From: Pseudomonadota bacterium
GTDB lineage: Bacteria; Pseudomonadota; Alphaproteobacteria; Rhizobiales; Rhizobiaceae
Length of the DNA stretch: 6,194 nt
Reading direction: 5' to 3'
NCBI GenBank assembly: GCA_023433855.1
Contig: JAEYTV010000416.1
Span: 1-6,194, forward strand
The stretch's first letter is position 1; every line of letters begins with the position of its first letter. Positions 5,922 to 6,194 of the stretch are shown in pieces. The position numbers and the translations under genes are program-made. A model generated the notes under the pieces. It was given only the letters and a program-made list of their open reading frames with translations. It did no database searches and had not been told where the DNA came from.

Positions 5922-6194
5922 TCAATAGACGATACGATGGCAGAGGGTCGAGCGGGAACCGATTATCGCGGCATAATCGTCAGCAAGCCGGTCGAATTGC
6001 GTTTCACCCGAAATCAGGCAGTCCAGACGGTCATCGCCCAGAAGCTCAAGTGCTTTTCCCATGCGCCGGCGCACATCCCAGCGCGCGCGTCGTCGGGGTG
6101 GAAGGTGGCCGACCTGGGAGCTGACGATGGAGAGGCGTTTGGCGTGGAAGGCACCGCCCAAAGGGACATCAGCATGTCTGTCACCATACCAACT
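5922..6194 (-). CDS. Zinc-dependent alcohol dehydrogenase-like protein, C-terminal part (5' end outside window)
   Basis: The last 90 residues of a medium-chain dehydrogenase-like protein are present; the frame stays open to the right window edge, so the gene is partial because of the window, not broken. The visible part runs SWYGDRHADVPLGGAFHAKR, then LSIVSSQVGHLPPRRRARWD, then a helical RRRMGKALELLGDDRLDCLI, ending LCHRIVY. This matches the end of threonine-dehydrogenase-like (COG1063 type) proteins in which a strand after the Rossmann domain is followed by an 'S-Q-V-G' turn and a terminal helix. The NAD(P)-binding and zinc motifs would lie upstream and cannot be checked. A TTG at 6159-6161 is an apparent start only because no ATG is in view. 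It is the furthest upstream gene seen in the operon, 12 bases before the PTPS-like gene. Its role is presumably an oxidation or reduction step in the cluster pathway. Confidence 0.78.
   Translation of the reverse strand, partial: SWYGDRHADVPLGGAFHAKRLSIVSSQVGHLPPRRRARWDVRRRMGKALELLGDDRLDCLISGETQFDRLADDYAAIIGSRSTLCHRIVY

Noticed and set aside
5922..6161. Complete 79-residue protein starting at TTG 6159-6161
   Set aside because: The frame stays open to the window edge and the upstream residues (SWYGDRHADVP) continue the dehydrogenase pattern, so this is the 3' part of a longer gene.

Overview
The window is GC-rich, densely packed bacterial DNA. Codon use and the protein families suggest an alphaproteobacterium, probably of the Rhizobiales type; that placement is inference, because no rRNA or taxonomic marker is present. 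It holds eight protein genes, one of them cut by the right edge, and no RNA genes, insertion sequences or CRISPR arrays that I can see.

Left block (about 22-2547, minus strand): a complete NitT/TauT-type ABC importer operon, read right to left as permease, ATPase, periplasmic substrate-binding protein. The genes overlap by a few bases at each junction. The operon ends in a perfect GC-rich palindrome just after the binding-protein stop codon. The substrate cannot be read from the sequence.

Middle (2548-2914): a 367-base divergent intergenic region, AT-rich on the importer side. It contains two clear dyads (2590-2610 and 2620-2632) that look like operators, and a small hairpin directly against the ribosome binding site of the next gene. 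No known riboswitch was recognised.

Right block (2915-6194): a RibD-C/DHFR-like pyrimidine reductase domain protein on the plus strand. It is convergent with, and overlaps by 42 bp, a tightly coupled minus-strand operon. That operon is read right to left as Zn-dependent alcohol dehydrogenase-like protein (3' part only), 6-pyruvoyl-tetrahydropterin synthase (PTPS/QueD)-fold protein, GT4 glycosyltransferase and class I SAM methyltransferase.

The right block looks like a small-molecule pathway. A riboflavin/pterin-type reductase and a PTPS-fold enzyme would build or modify a heterocycle, and the dehydrogenase, glycosyltransferase and methyltransferase would tailor it. The PTPS-fold protein has lost the canonical catalytic Cys, Asp and His and one of three zinc-binding histidines, so it should not make 6-pyruvoyl- or 6-carboxy-tetrahydropterin in the usual way. 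This set, possibly completed by a GTP cyclohydrolase outside the window and served by the divergent importer, is the best candidate for an undescribed system. The product is unknown.
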